A stretch of DNA of 64,000 nucleotides. It comes from Otatea glauca (lineage: Eukaryota; Streptophyta; Magnoliopsida; Poales; Poaceae). The notes beneath the pieces are model-generated. The model worked only from the letters and a program-made list of their open reading frames with translations, ran no database searches and was not told the DNA's origin. A program made the position numbers and the translations under genes. The stretch spans positions 17,598,216 to 17,662,215 of the forward strand of contig CM070725.1 in the NCBI GenBank assembly GCA_036346275.1, given 5' to 3'. Below, piece by piece: positions 1 to 10,852 of the stretch (positions within the stretch are counted from its first letter, which is position 1; every line of letters starts with the position of its first letter).

Positions 1-600
1 CCACCTCGGCAGCGACTACCACACTTACTGCTGCTGCGGCAATGCCAGTTGTAGTTGTGCTTGCCACTACCGTGACCAGCAAACTTGTCTAAGTCGTCCT
101 GACGATCACTACTCTCTATGGGTGCCGTATGGTTACCCATTCGAGCCTTAATGTCCTTTGCCCATAAAGCGTAGTCCATCCCGCCCTTTTACAATTCTAA
201 AAGGCGCACTCATATCGTACTTTTGTCCATGATCGTGCCTGATCTCTGCCGTCATTTGTACCGTCTAAATTGTATGCACCATGTAATCCCCCTTTATTAT
301 GAAATGCTATACAACACATTCCAACCTACTTTACTACAAAGAATATAGAACATACAAATACCTATGCACGGCACATGCGAGCCATTAATATTCCACAATT
401 TTACAGTGATGAAACCAAAAAACTTCAAAAACTGTCGATTCAAATACCCCAATTTTGCGATACATCGTGAACCAAAACAATTCAAAGAATGTCAATTCAA
501 ATTCCCCAATTTTGCAGTACATCACTGATTTCGTCCTTAGAGTAGTTTACCTAATTGATATCAGCCGATCATGACTAGTTAATTAGCTAAATATCTCGAG
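1..600. other. Unassigned left edge, short minus-strand open stretch
   Basis: No gene is recognised. From about 200 down to 1 the minus strand stays open and reads MDYALWAKDIKARM near its start, followed by a segment rich in Gly, His, Ser and Cys. This could be the end of a transposon protein cut by the window edge, but I cannot name the family. Positions 300-600 contain AT-rich DNA with an imperfect duplication of a phrase near 425-450 and 485-515 (caattcaaattccccaattt-like). Nothing else is seen. Confidence 0.3.
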
Positions 601-1420
601 ACCCGATTGCAGCGATGTTCGGAAAAAAGGAAAAAACAACGACCGCTGGATATTCCAGTGGGCTGCAAAAACATTTATTTCAGCGGACGGTAGGCGCTAG
701 ATAATTTTCAGCGTGCGGGCCCATCGTCTTGTCAGGCCTTAGCCAAATCCAGCACTCGCGTTCCACTATAAAAAAAAAAAAAAATTAGCGCTCGGCAACC
801 GTTGCAAAATTTCCACCACGCAAAAAAAAATCCTGCACGTCGTGGCCTCGGAAAAGAAGAATCCTGTCGGCCCCAACTGCGGGAATTAATACCGCGCACT
901 TAGTCCGCTGAATTTCCAGGGCTAGATTCGCAAATTCATCGGCACGAGAGCCATCTTCGCAAAAAAATACGGGTCAGAACCGGTACATTAAATAATTCCG
1001 ATTGAACATGAAAATGTAAAAAAATTCAGCGCGGATGCCATGCCATTTCAACGGTTCCCTACTACTGGAAAAAAAACAACAAAAAATCGCCGAGGCAACC
1101 GGCCGAATCCAGTGGTAGGCGACCGCTGGAAAATTTCCGCCGCATGGGCCCGTTGTCCCATCTGGTTGGCCACGAATCCAGTGGTAGGCGGCAGCTGGAA
1201 TATTTCCACCGGGTAAATCCAGCGGTCCTTGTGCGCTGAAAAGAATAATAATAAAAATTTCTGCATTCCCATGCCGCTGAAAAGAAATAAAAAAATAGCC
1301 CGTGGTCGGTGGCCGTTGGGAAAAAAACTGCGCTTCCCCTCCTCTAAATTTGTAGAGTACAGAGGCTATACTCGTAAATTCATCGTAGTAACGGTGACGT
1401 TGGCAAAAAAAAAATGAAGC
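600..1420. repeat. Degenerate GC-rich repeat cluster (transposon terminal region?)
   Basis: Variants of CCGCTGGAAATTTCC and its reverse complement recur here, for example near 905-920, 1120-1145, 1185-1205 and 1215-1245, mixed with short poly-A runs. The phrases ccactataaaaaaa (about 762) and ctactactggaaaaaa (about 1060) resemble CACTA-type termini. Short dispersed inverted motifs next to such ends are typical of CACTA subterminal regions, so a non-autonomous DNA transposon end is the best guess. No matching opposite terminus was found. An open frame at 1272-1048 on the minus strand only reflects the repeat (EIFQRSPTTGF-like phrase twice). Confidence 0.4.
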
Positions 1421-2119
1421 ACGAGACCAGAACAGTAAAAAGTTTTGTAAAAGACAAGTGTAGAAACAGTGTCAACACCGTAGAAGGACAAGTGTGCTCT
1501 ACCAAAACAGTAGTTTCCTTTTATGACTACTCATAATTTCAATATAAATATGGAGAAGAGGGTTGACATTATGTACCAAGAAATCATTGCAATAAAAAAG
1601 AATTGTCTTTCTACATCTCATGTCTCTTGTGATTGTTCTTGCTTCTAATTAATTGTCTAGCCACAAATCGATCGACGACATTAGTTTCTCAACAAAACCA
1701 ACCTGAGAAAACATGCATGCGTGCAGATAGAAATTTCTTTGTGCCCGGGATGTTCGCTGAAATTTGAAGGTTTCCATGTCATACACACACGTTGGTTCTG
1801 TAATCGTCTTTGCGCAGGAAACTCCGTCGTGGATTGTGTGAAAGGGTCCGCTTGATAGGGTTTCAGATGCTACTTTTTCAGATTCAAATCTTATTTTCTG
1901 AAGGATCTACTTCACTGCAGAGCTGGATTCGCCTAACAAAAGTGTTTGACTAGAAAGTTAGCTCCAGAGATCTTGAATTGAAGGGAGGAATGAAGACAAA
2001 CAAAAAAAAATGTCATTTAGCTAAAACTGATTCTGGATTATCCTACTAATTCTATTTTCATTTTTTGGGAAAAAAAAGTAAGAGGTTGTCACGTTGTTGC
2101 GACCTCACATAAAATTTAT
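1421..2119. other. Intergenic sequence, nothing recognised
   Basis: The sequence has AT-rich intergenic character. No open frame of note, RNA gene or paired terminal repeat is visible. Confidence 0.4.
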
Positions 2120-2122
2120 TTA

Positions 2123-2351
2123 GGGCTTGTTTGATAGAGCTCTAGATCCCAACTTCACCTGAGATCTGAAACTTGTAGGCTAAAATAAAGTGAATTAAGT
2201 TTATATTTTTGATCTAAAATTTGAAAAGATGATCCATCTAAACACTCTTAATATACTCACAGATCCAACTCCATAGATCTGGTGGAGCTAGGAATACTAG
2301 CTCCACCAGATCCACGAATCTGACGGAGTTAGAACTCTACCAAACACACCC
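2123..2351. mobile_element. Tourist-like (PIF/Harbinger) MITE, copy 1
   Basis: A 229-bp element begins GGGCTTGTTTGATAGAGCTC and ends with the imperfect inverse, ...CTCTACCAAACACACCC. It is flanked on both sides by TTA (2120-2122 and 2352-2354). A TTA duplication with a GGG(C/T)nTGTTTGG-type terminal inverted repeat is the hallmark of Tourist MITEs mobilised by PIF/Harbinger transposases. The interior has the pair gatctggtggagct / agctccaccagatc. It has no coding capacity. A second copy lies at 22061-22248. Confidence 0.8.
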
Positions 2352-2354
2352 TTA

Positions 2355-2860
2355 GGCGTTTGGCTACCTCGCGTATCTCCATTGCGTTCCAATCCGGTGT
2401 ACTCCCGTAGATGCCATCCGTTTGTGCATGGGCCTGATGCTAGACACCAAATGTAAGGGGAGAATGGATCACTTTTCTGGCTCAATTTCGCTCATTGTTT
2501 TGCAAATTTGATCCTCTCTTGAATGAAATTATAAATCTGCTCCTTTCCTCACCGCAAAAGGTACCTATCATGCTCCTTTACCACAGAAGGCTTCCCGCGC
2601 TTGCTAGCCGCGGCTATGCCGGCTCCTCTCGCACTCCCCAGGTGCAACAGCGCCTGCTACCATGCTCGTCGCCTATTGCCGCGTTCCTCGTGCACAGTAG
2701 CGTCTACTTTCATGCTCCCCGGGAGCGGCCGCGCCTTCCACGGTGGAAAACAGGTTAGATTTACAATTCTATTAGAAAGAGAGTTAAATTTATTAAAAAT
2801 ATAAATGGAATAGAGCTAGAAAAGCAATCAATTCGTAAGGCGGTCACAAGTGAGGTGTTG
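2355..2860. other. Intergenic sequence, nothing recognised
   Basis: Two overlapping short plus-strand open frames (2495-2758 and 2601-2804) cover a GC-rich patch. They show no domain, no conserved neighbourhood and no splice structure that I can support. I call no gene here. Confidence 0.35.
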
Positions 2861-3545
2861 TTTATACCAGAATTTGAAAAGTTATAACCAATTTGTCAGA
2901 TTGAGGATAAAATTAGGTATTTTCTGATCAATATCGGTTAAAAAAGGAAAAAGGTCAAGTTGAAGATAGAATTGTGACTGATGTTGATTTAAAGATGAAA
3001 TTTTATTCGTACAAAGGCCGATACTGATCACGGCCGGTAACGCAATGGAGAAGGATATGATCAGCCTATGCACTGTAAAAAGGGATCAAGGGTTCCAACA
3101 ATCAATCAAACAACTCATATCTATTTTTTATCTATTTTTTCCTGTCAACTAGGAGTAGTCTTGTAATTTAAACCTTTTGTCATTCGTCGTTGATCAACAA
3201 AGTTGTGCATCAACGATTGTTGATCTTCTCCGATTACACCAGGTTTGGTTTTCTCCAATCTTGTTGTGCATCGCTTTTTTCGGGGAAATCCACCTTTATC
3301 AACTATCTAATCAACTCTAACAAACTATTTAGACTTATCGTTACTTGCAATTTAATCGGTTTTGAATAGTTATTTAGATTCTCGCTGATTATCATATTAG
3401 ATCGGCTTTGAGCGTATTTTTAATCTATCTTGTCAATTGCAGGATCAAATCAGCTAGCACACCTCGAACCTTTTGAACCTAATGTTTGCATGTGTTTAAA
3501 CCGATCAATCCGTCGTCATATTTTTCGACGCCAACCTGTGTCCAC
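2860..3545 (+). mobile_element. Gypsy LTR fragment (related to the LTR near 50.5-51.0 kb)
   Basis: Ordered blocks match the LTR of the Gypsy element at 50485-51030. They include gatcagcctatgcactgtaaaaaggg near 3058, caatcaatcaaa near 3100, the phrase around gttgtgcatc near 3200-3270, and the closing block tcaattgcaggatcaaatca...cacctcgaac near 3434-3470. The stretch ends without the internal primer-binding region and runs into an unrelated repeat, so it is a truncated LTR relic with no coding part. Confidence 0.6.
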
Positions 3546-3635
3546 TACTTCATTTCATGTGAATGGCTCGCTTCTTGTCCACGTGACCCCTTCAATCTTC
3601 ACCTTCCCCCATAATGGGTTGCCCAAGAAGTCGTC

Positions 3636-4008
3636 GCCAAGGTTCAAAATCTCGCTGAAATTTTGGAAATTTTGGTCAAGATTTTGGATTTCGATCGAGG
3701 ACGAGGCTTCAAATCCCGGCGAAATGAGTTTTTTTAAAAAAATTTCAAAATGCACATTACAAACGGTTTTAGCCAAAAATCGTATGTGATGACTCGTCTG
3801 TGATGTGAACATGAGGTATTTTGACTGGATTTTAAGTTTTTTAGGCTGAGATTTCGGTGTTTCTCGCTGAGATCTCAGAAATCCCGGTCCAAAAGAGCCG
3901 GATTTGAAATTTACGTTTTAGATTTCATCCAGATTTCTGAAATCTCGTTGAGATTTTAGATTTCGGTCACCTCCGATATACGATCTAAAACGAAAATTTG
4001 AAACCTTA
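3636..4008 (+). repeat. Unclassified foldback repeat, copy 1 (short)
   Basis: It begins caaggttcaaaatctcgc and ends aaaacgaaaatttgaaacctt, which are imperfect inverse copies of each other. The interior is rich in variants of GAGATTTCGG and AAATTTTGG. Two longer relatives occur at 23905-25060 (same orientation) and 37160-38358 (opposite orientation). No coding sequence is evident and the superfamily is not identified. Confidence 0.55.
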
Positions 4009-4663
4009 TTGGTCGCTACCTCGCTGGCTCCCATGGCACTGCCCGACGCTGGCAAGGGGTAGCACCTACTCGCCTCACCTTTTCCGGTCTTCTCCATAAC
4101 CGTAGCCCGTAGGTTTCGTCTTCTTCGTTCCAGCGACATGTGTGTCGTTATCCTACTTCATTGATGGCGAGGATGGCGATTTCCTCAACCCTGGTGGCAC
4201 ACCGCTACCGCGGACTGTTGCACTCTATGCGGGTCGATTTCAATGTTTGCATTATTGCAGAGTTAAAGTAAAATTGCTCAATTGAAAGTTTTAGAATTTA
4301 GATTGAAAGTGATGTAAATTTCAATTCAAGTTGAAAGGCGAAATTTTTTGGGTTTGATGTTTCAGGCAATTCAAGTTGAAATTTGATTTTTTTTTTCAAA
4401 AGAAATTTTGAAACAGGGAAATCTGAGTTGAAAGTGATAAAGGGGAATTTGTGTTGAAATTGAGTTGTTGAAGTCAAATTTTTTCGAATTCAAATAGGAA
4501 GGGAAGTTTTTAGGTGAATGTTTGTAAGCATCTAAGTTCGGTAGATTAATGCCAGCCTAATCATCAGGGCTAATATTTTGTCAAGCAAGTATTGGTTTGG
4601 CCTCGATAATGGATATTGATGACAAATGGGCTAAGTGATTAAGCCAAAGGTATATGAGGAACA
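4009..4663. other. Intergenic sequence left of the Helitron
   Basis: No gene is recognised. Stretches of gttgaaattga-like simple sequence (4260-4500) lead up to the Helitron insertion point at 4663/4664. Confidence 0.4.
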
Positions 4664-4690
4664 CTAGTTCAATGCCCGTGCGTTGCTACG
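4664..4690 (-). other. Helitron 3' terminus
   Basis: In plus coordinates the sequence reads CTAG at 4664-4667, then ttcaatgcccgtgcgttgctacg. The minus strand therefore ends GCACGGGCATTGAACTAG with the host T at 4663. Only a short CGT...ACG stem can be drawn, so the usual hairpin has decayed. Confidence 0.8.
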
Positions 4691-4960
4691 AAAATTAAAA
4701 TTGGTAACAAAACATAAAGGCCAAGCAATAAAAGAAAATTGTGTTACAAGATCAAACTATTTCTCCCGATTACAAAAGTTTTTATAGTTTCTCCTCCGAC
4801 ATGAATTAAAACCAAACATATTGTACGTAGTACATAAGGCATTCATCATTAGAATATATTTAAAAATGATATTCTTGGTATACGTCCCGGAAGATCTGAA
4901 AATAAACAGTTACATTGCAATATAAACATGACTTGGATATCATTTTGATCAAAACATTTT

Positions 4961-6240
4961 CTATGATGTGAGTACTTCTTTGTAGACAATGTTTTTTGTG
5001 AGGTTCCCGTGAGTTTTCTTAGACTTTCGGCCCTTGTCCTTCTCCTTATTTGCGACGTTAAGTATCTTGATGTTTCTTCTAGCGGTGGCTCTAGATAGCG
5101 CAACATACAGTTGTCCATGAGAGAAAACCGGTTCAGGGAGGTAGACACCGACATTCGGGATGGTTTGCCTTTGCGCCTTGTTGATTGTCATTGCGAAGCT
5201 GAGCCTGACAGGGAACTGCTTCCTCTTGAATCTAAATGGGAACATCTCATCATCAGAGAGACATAGAGGTATTCGAGGTAGAAACACCCTCTTCCCAGCG
5301 TGCTGGCCAAGCACAATATCGGCATCTATAGTATTCTTTTAGAATGCCCGAACTACAAGTCTCGTCCCGTTGCATAGTTCATTTGCAGGGTCAATGTTCC
5401 GCAACAGTATCACAGGACAGTTAATCTTGAGCTTGAGTACATACGGAGGTAGACCGTTAGGAGTTAGGGTGTTTAGGAATTCAGGAGGGTAGTAGCTATG
5501 GGGATCATCCTCCGAAGAATCAAAGCTATGGTACACCATCTCCTCCCAATAAAATGGGTCAATCATCTTCATATTGATCCTATCAATGTACTCGTTTCGG
5601 GTCGACAGGATGGCTCGAGATGTGATATAATTGGCATCCGATTAATTGACATCCAGCATAGGAAAAATACTATGTATGAGTTTATCAATGTCTATGCCAT
5701 TTCCCGTATATGGCACACAGATCTGGTGGGGAAGCCGCACGCAGCCATTCTCATTAGTCTCCTCAATACCATTCTCGATCCGCAATAGGTACTCTACGTA
5801 CTCAGGATCACTGTGGGCCCTCATATTACGTACGAGCCTTAGCTGCCTCATGCAATCCCATAGGTATGACTTACGCAGCGTCGCGTCAATTATTTGTGGC
5901 CTCATCCCCTTACGAACAACTGTTAGAACTTACCTGAAGTCTCCACCAAACACGATCGTTTTCCCACCAAACGGCGGATCACGTCGGCCAATGATGTCCC
6001 GCATGCAATTGTCTGGGGCCTCCACCGCCTGTCGCCTCGTCATGGAGGCTTCGTCCCATATTATCAATGATGCCTGCTGAAGAAGCTTAACGGTCCCACT
6101 TTGCTTTGTGAAGCTATAGACCGCCCCATTTATAATGTTGAGTGGGATCTTAAACCTCGAGTGTGATGTCCTACCTCTAGGCATGATGGATGCCGCTACG
6201 CCCGATGTCGCGGTTGCCACTGCTATCTTGCCATCACCTC
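4961..6240 (-). pseudogene. PIF1-type Helitron helicase, truncated, with three premature stops
   Basis: One continuous minus-strand frame covers the C-terminal part of the Helitron helicase, which would unwind donor DNA during rolling-circle transposition. Recognisable segments, in order, are GKIAVATATSGVAAS (motif Ia region), LIIWDEASM (Walker B/motif II), GGKTIVFGGDFR (motif III), DATLRKSYLWDCMRQLRLV, and PANELCNGTRLVVRAF. The end carries FAMTINKAQRQT (motif V, usually NKAQGQT) and LYVALSRATAR (motif VI). Stops fall at 5930-5932, 5642-5644 and 5339-5341, all in the same frame, consistent with point mutation rather than frameshift. The natural end is at 4961. Walker A (GGTGKT) is absent: upstream of about 6240 the sequence switches to another gene fragment. 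The protein cannot be functional. Confidence 0.85.
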
Positions 6241-6678
6241 GGATGAATGATGTATTTATAGTCTTCATTTAGTGCTAAGTTAAACCTATGAACATTTCTG
6301 TCCCTGACAATAAGTTCTATTTTGGAACACTTTTAAGTTTAGAATAAACCATGTTAATTAACAAAAAGAATGAATTTTTTAGAATTGAATTACCGTTGGA
6401 CTTACAGTCTCATCTATTAAGATAAATCGAAGCAAATCACCGTTATCTTCAATAGGAAATTTGACATCTACCAACACACAAATGCTCCAAGACATGTCTA
6501 CATCCCCGAATTCAATATTGTCGAACTCCTTGAATCTTAAAAAAAGCATATTTGAACATTTGGTCTACTTTTAATTAGATGAAAGAGATGGTCAAGTAAA
6601 ACTCACGTAGGCACCACAGGGCTTTCAGAAAACAACACGTACGTTCTCTTTCGTGTTCGATTAATTGGTGCCATTGAG
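6240..6678 (-). pseudogene. RPA/OB-fold-like gene fragment with two introns
   Basis: Three minus-strand exons can be proposed. Exon a is 6678-6607, acceptor TTTCAG and donor GTGAGT. Exon b is 6535-6406, acceptor TTTTAAG and donor GTAAGT. Exon c starts somewhere near 6380 and runs to about 6240. Exons a and b join in frame. Exon b includes WSICVLVDVKFPIEDNG and LLRFILIDET, a beta-strand pattern like the OB folds of plant RPA70/DUF223 proteins. Exon c reads ELIVRDRNVHRFNLALNE. Plant Helitrons are known to encode RPA-like single-strand DNA-binding proteins, so this may be that gene or a captured host fragment. It runs directly into the helicase in a different frame. The family assignment is an inference from pattern only. 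Confidence 0.4.
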
Positions 6679-6901
6679 CTGAAAGACGTTCAAATGTTAC
6701 AAAACCTTAAAAAAATATTTTTTAATGGTGACAGGAGCATTTTCCACATTCAGTAATTCACATTACATTTTTGTGTTTCTCATGCAGTAAACATTTAAGG
6801 TATGCAACATTTAAAATGATCATTGCATTAGCATCCATTTCTATTAAATATTGCAAGTAATATAGGCATACATAATGAATAAAGAGTACCACTTCATATA
6901 A

Positions 6902-6906
6902 ATAAG
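6902..6906. other. Target-site duplication ATAAG, left copy
   Basis: ATAAG directly precedes the left LTR (TGAAAGACC...). The same five bases follow the right LTR at 18796-18800. A perfect 5-bp duplication fits Copia integrase and shows that the element is complete at both ends. Confidence 0.9.
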
Positions 6907-8962
6907 TGAAAGACCGAGATGGCGACCAGAGGGGGGGTGAATGGTCCCAAAATAAATTTTCCCACCTCTTGGACAAATACTAGTCAAAAGACTTAATACT
7001 GCTTGTAAAGAACAGAGACTAGAAAAACACAAGCGGTGTTCGAAAACAAAGACGACTCAAAAGCCAATCTGTGATCTTGGCTTGCTTGTGAGATTCTAAT
7101 GATCAAGATAGACTTTGAATGCCTTCTCATACGTCACAGCAAGCAAGATAGCACAAGAGTAAACACCAAAACTCGATCAATTAAGAATTCATCATGAAGG
7201 AACAAAAGATCGGTTTCTTTGCGAACTTGAACCGTGGTTGCTTAGAGAATTTGGATATGCTCGAGTGAACATTCATCCAATCAATCCCTCATTCTTTGCA
7301 ACAAGAACCGAAGCAAATCAAAACTAAAGAAGCGCAAGTCACACGCTTTACACATTTCAAGAACACACGATTTACAACTTGCAACAAGAATGAAGGATTG
7401 CCTAAATGATTGAAAGCATCGAATCAAGAGAAGAGTTCATCAACCATGAATTTCAACAAAGATTCAATAGCATGTAGAAGGAGATGAGGCAAATCCAAAA
7501 TACGTAAAGTAAATTGCAAGTAAGTAAATGCGAATTTAGATAGCGAATTTAAGTGCGTAATGTAAATGCGTAAAGGAAATGAAACTAGAACATAAATGAA
7601 GAACATTTCATTTCGGAAGGGAGGTTTACAAAGCCTCACAACAAAGTGGGCAAAACTCAAATGAGCGGCAAAACCTCGGAACCTTCAAAGAGGGAGGCTG
7701 CCTACCCTCTATTTATAGTGACAGGATCAATTCCCACCCTTGGATGTCTTGCTTCAATCCTAAGCCAACTTCCAAGAGCCAGGATTTGATCCTTACATCA
7801 TCACTCTCAACAACTCTCAACTACACTCGGTACTTTCTTAGTACACCTAACAAAGAAGCTACACTTTATCCACTACTTTATCTTCCGTAGGCGCAACCCT
7901 ACAGCTCTTCTTGATCCAAGTAGTGATAAGCTAGCTTCTCCACTAATCTCTTGTCTCTTGGAACTGCACCGACTTTATCTCCGGCCATCTTCCGGCGAAC
8001 TTCCGGCCAACTTGAACCTCCGGCTATCCCATGCCTAGTTCCAGCCTCCCTTCGCCTCACCATGACCACCAAATGAAGTCCTACATCCACAAAGACAAGA
8101 AATCCCTTCTTGGTTCCACCATGAACCCATCACAACAATTCGATCACGAGTTGGGGTTAGAAAAGAAAAACCAAAAACGGACCAAAGCATTTCAACCAAA
8201 TGCAGACAAGCTGTTTTCAATACAGCAGGATCTTCTCAATTCGTTATGATTTTATATGTTGTTCTACTGAAAATCTTGTCAACATGAAAAAGTTGTGTTT
8301 CGAAATTATCTACAACTTTCATGTAGAACACATAATTTTTCGAGCACGAGAAGACCCTCAAAAATGCATATTACTGCACGCTGGAAAATTGGTCCGTAGT
8401 GCACGTGAGAATCTCTGTTAACCTTCCCGATTTTATATGATTTTTTATGTTGCTCAAATGAAAAACTTGTCAACATGAAAAATATGCGTCTTGAAATTAT
8501 CTACAACTTTCATGTAGACCAAATAATTTTTTGAGCAAGAAAAACTTTCAAACATGCATATTACTACACACGAGTAAAATTGGTCCGTAGTACACATGAG
8601 AACCATCGTGATTTGGTCCGTAGTACACATGACAACCATCGCGATTTGGTCCGTTATACACATGAAAACCATCGCGATTTGGTCCGTTATACACATGAAA
8701 ACCATCGCGATTTGGTCCGTTATACACATGAAGATCACAAAAATTTGGTCCGGCCTACACATGAAGATCATAAAAAATTTGGTCCGGCCTACACATGAAG
8801 ATCACAAAAATTTGGTCCGACCTACACATGAAGATCACAAAAATTTGGTCCGGCCAACACATGAAGATCACATTTAAATACAAACTCAAATCTAAGCTAT
8901 CCTAGATCATATAGAGTCAAATACTCATCACAAGCAAGGATGGACCTCCACATGGTCCTTCA
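6907..8962 (-). repeat. Sirevirus 3' LTR (left copy in window)
   Basis: Read on the plus strand it starts TGAAAGACCGAGATGGCG and ends CACATGGTCCTTCA, giving TG...CA ends of 2056 bp. It matches 16768-18795 almost base for base with scattered substitutions and indels; for example the text around 7690-7705 is longer here. It contains a nine-copy 33-bp minisatellite at 8580-8873 and an imperfect duplication of the segment ctacaactttcatgtag (near 8328 and 8500). Confidence 0.95.
8580..8873. repeat. Nine-copy ~33-bp minisatellite inside the LTR
   Basis: Nine units begin TTGGTCCG and contain ACACATGA. The first five end in CATCGCGAT-like sequence, or have tagt/ttat after TTGGTCCG. The last four have gcct/gacc/ggcc and end in GATCACAAAAA, so there are two sub-types in blocks. 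The same array with the same order is present in the other LTR (18413-18706), so it predates or was fixed at integration. The unit keeps open frames on both strands, which explains repetitive short ORFs such as LVRYTHENHRD on the plus strand. Confidence 0.9.
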
Positions 8963-8977
8963 ATCTCCCCCTTGATG
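8963..8977 (-). other. Polypurine tract of the Sirevirus
   Basis: The minus strand reads CTCATCAAGGGGGAGAT immediately before the 3' LTR. The purine run is the expected primer for plus-strand DNA synthesis in reverse transcription. The truncated Sirevirus has the same box at 39779-39793. Confidence 0.85.
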
Positions 8978-9278
8978 AGTATATTGACAAACCTTATAAA
9001 AGGCATAAATTTGAGTTTGAGTAAGATAAGAAGAAAGCAATTTGATTGCAAAAACACACATGATCCAGAGAGAATAGACTGAGAACATGACCAAGTTCGT
9101 AAGACATATTTTAGAGCTAAATCAAGTAAAGAGCAAGTTTTCCACAAAAAGCTCTAAAATCCAATCATAAGCGCCAAATGTGATTATGTAATTATGATCC
9201 ATAAGAATTAGCAAAATTTTACAAAATCATAAGAACCAAATAAGCTTTCACATTTTTAGTGATGCCTTTTCTACGATT

Positions 9279-9330
9279 TCTCCCCCTTTTGGCAATATAG
9301 GCATCAAAAAAAAATTTCTCCCCCTTTTTA
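9279..9330 (-). repeat. Additional Sirevirus polypurine tracts with ATTGCC box
   Basis: The minus strand carries TATATTGCCAAAAGGGGGAG (plus 9281-9300) and a second AAAAGGGGGAGAAA box (9316-9330). Multiplied polypurine tracts with an ATTGCCAAAAGGGGGAG core upstream of the 3' LTR are a known signature of Sireviruses. The truncated element shows the same box near 40098-40120. Confidence 0.8.
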
Positions 9331-10850
9331 TGTATGCATGAAATGCAACCTAAGGGAGCTTTGAAGATTATCCAAATGATCATAATGACAAGATATGACA
9401 CCAAGCTTATCAATCTTAGATTATGACCAAACTAAGACATGTCCAAGTGCAAATAACAAATTTTGCTCATAAGCTAGGTTTTGAAAATGTATCTTTTTAG
9501 CAAGATTTGACAAGTGCAAAACTTAGCAAAGTTTCAAAACTAGAAGCAAAACCACTTAAGGATCAAATGGAAAACCTAGAGTTCAACCTACTCAACACTT
9601 TGGGGAATTTTGAAGTGCATATAAGGTCCTTCGAGCCCATTTTTCAATTTATGAAAATTTTCTTTAAGACTTCGAAAAACATAGCGGGGTGCAAAATTTT
9701 GACATTATTTGCATTCTTTACCCACTTATGTGTTTGATATTTGCATTTTTTTTTGTTGATTGACTCAAGCCATTTTCGATCATCTCAAAAGTAACTCTTA
9801 AGAGAATGATCTTGGTCATACACAATATATTCCAAGTTCATCCCAAATGCAATGGGAGGCGTCTCGAGAATATAAAGTCTTGAGATCAATTTTGCACAAA
9901 AGAGTCAATTTTTTTTTTAATTTTCAATTTAGCACATATGAGCAATTCTGAAGGACTCAAATATGGATCAAGCAAATTTCACCCAAGTTGCTATAGGGAC
10001 TCTAGAGAAATCCAAAATTTCACAATTCATGGTAAAAGCCCCTAAAGAAGAAACTTAGTAAGCAAAAGCAACATGTTTCATCAAGTTTTCATTTAAAGCT
10101 TTTAAGTTTTTTCAGATTTTAATTAACCTTAGCTTGATAAATGAACTTGGACATATCTAAGCTAGTGATTTTCTTTAAAAGATATAGCATGATGTATTTC
10201 ATGAAGATTGAGTCAAATGCATAATAGACAAAGCTCATAAAATGAAAATGCGGTCTAAATGCAATGCATGAACAGATTCCCAAACTTCCCTCAACAAATG
10301 AATCAATTTTAAGCTCAAATCTGGTTAAAGTTGAGTTATTATCAAGATTAGGCATAAAGAAAACCGAATGAACTCAATAACAACGAGAAAAGCAGAATGA
10401 GGAGAAGAAGCCGAGAAAGCGCAAAACTGGATGGCTATTGAGCATAGATAAGATAGAAGAGACTCACTACGGCTTAGACTCGCTCTTATCTTCCCCAGTG
10501 ACTGACATAGGGAAGCTGACTCTAGATCCCAACTAAGGAGTGCACACAGACCCTGTCTACCCAGGAGGCCCAATACCTGCTAGACTTATAAGACCGTGAG
10601 GGAACTCAACCTAGAGAGAAGAGAGAACAGCTAATCACGCATGATAGCAACCTAAAGCACAAGATAAGAGGTCCATGGAAGGCATGCCAGAATTCTAAGT
10701 GAGTGAACTCAACTCAAGAAAACAAGCCCAAAGTCACCCAAAAGAAACACAAAGAAAAGAAAAGCTAAGCTAAGCTGGAAGAAAACATATAATACATAAT
10801 ATACAAACCAGCTCCCCCTCACGAAAGGCCGTAAGGGCTCACGACTCCAA
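9331..10850 (-). other. Non-coding 3' region of the Sirevirus
   Basis: This is 1.5 kb of AT-rich sequence between RNase H and the polypurine tracts with no protein I can support. In particular, no envelope-like reading frame as reported for some Sireviruses is visible. It matches the corresponding part of the truncated Sirevirus (about 39850-41600) over most of its length. Confidence 0.6.
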
Positions 10851-10852
10851 GC

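Noticed and set aside
8578..8877. Regularly spaced repeats resembling a CRISPR array, with ORFs such as a repetitive THENHRDLVRYTHE frame
   Set aside because: Units are contiguous without unique spacers and are present identically in both LTRs of a plant retrotransposon. The frames are by-products of a 33-bp unit.
8963..10850. Envelope-like gene between RNase H and the 3' LTR of the Sirevirus
   Set aside because: No long frame, signal peptide or membrane segment was found; the region is AT-rich and shared as non-coding DNA with the truncated element.
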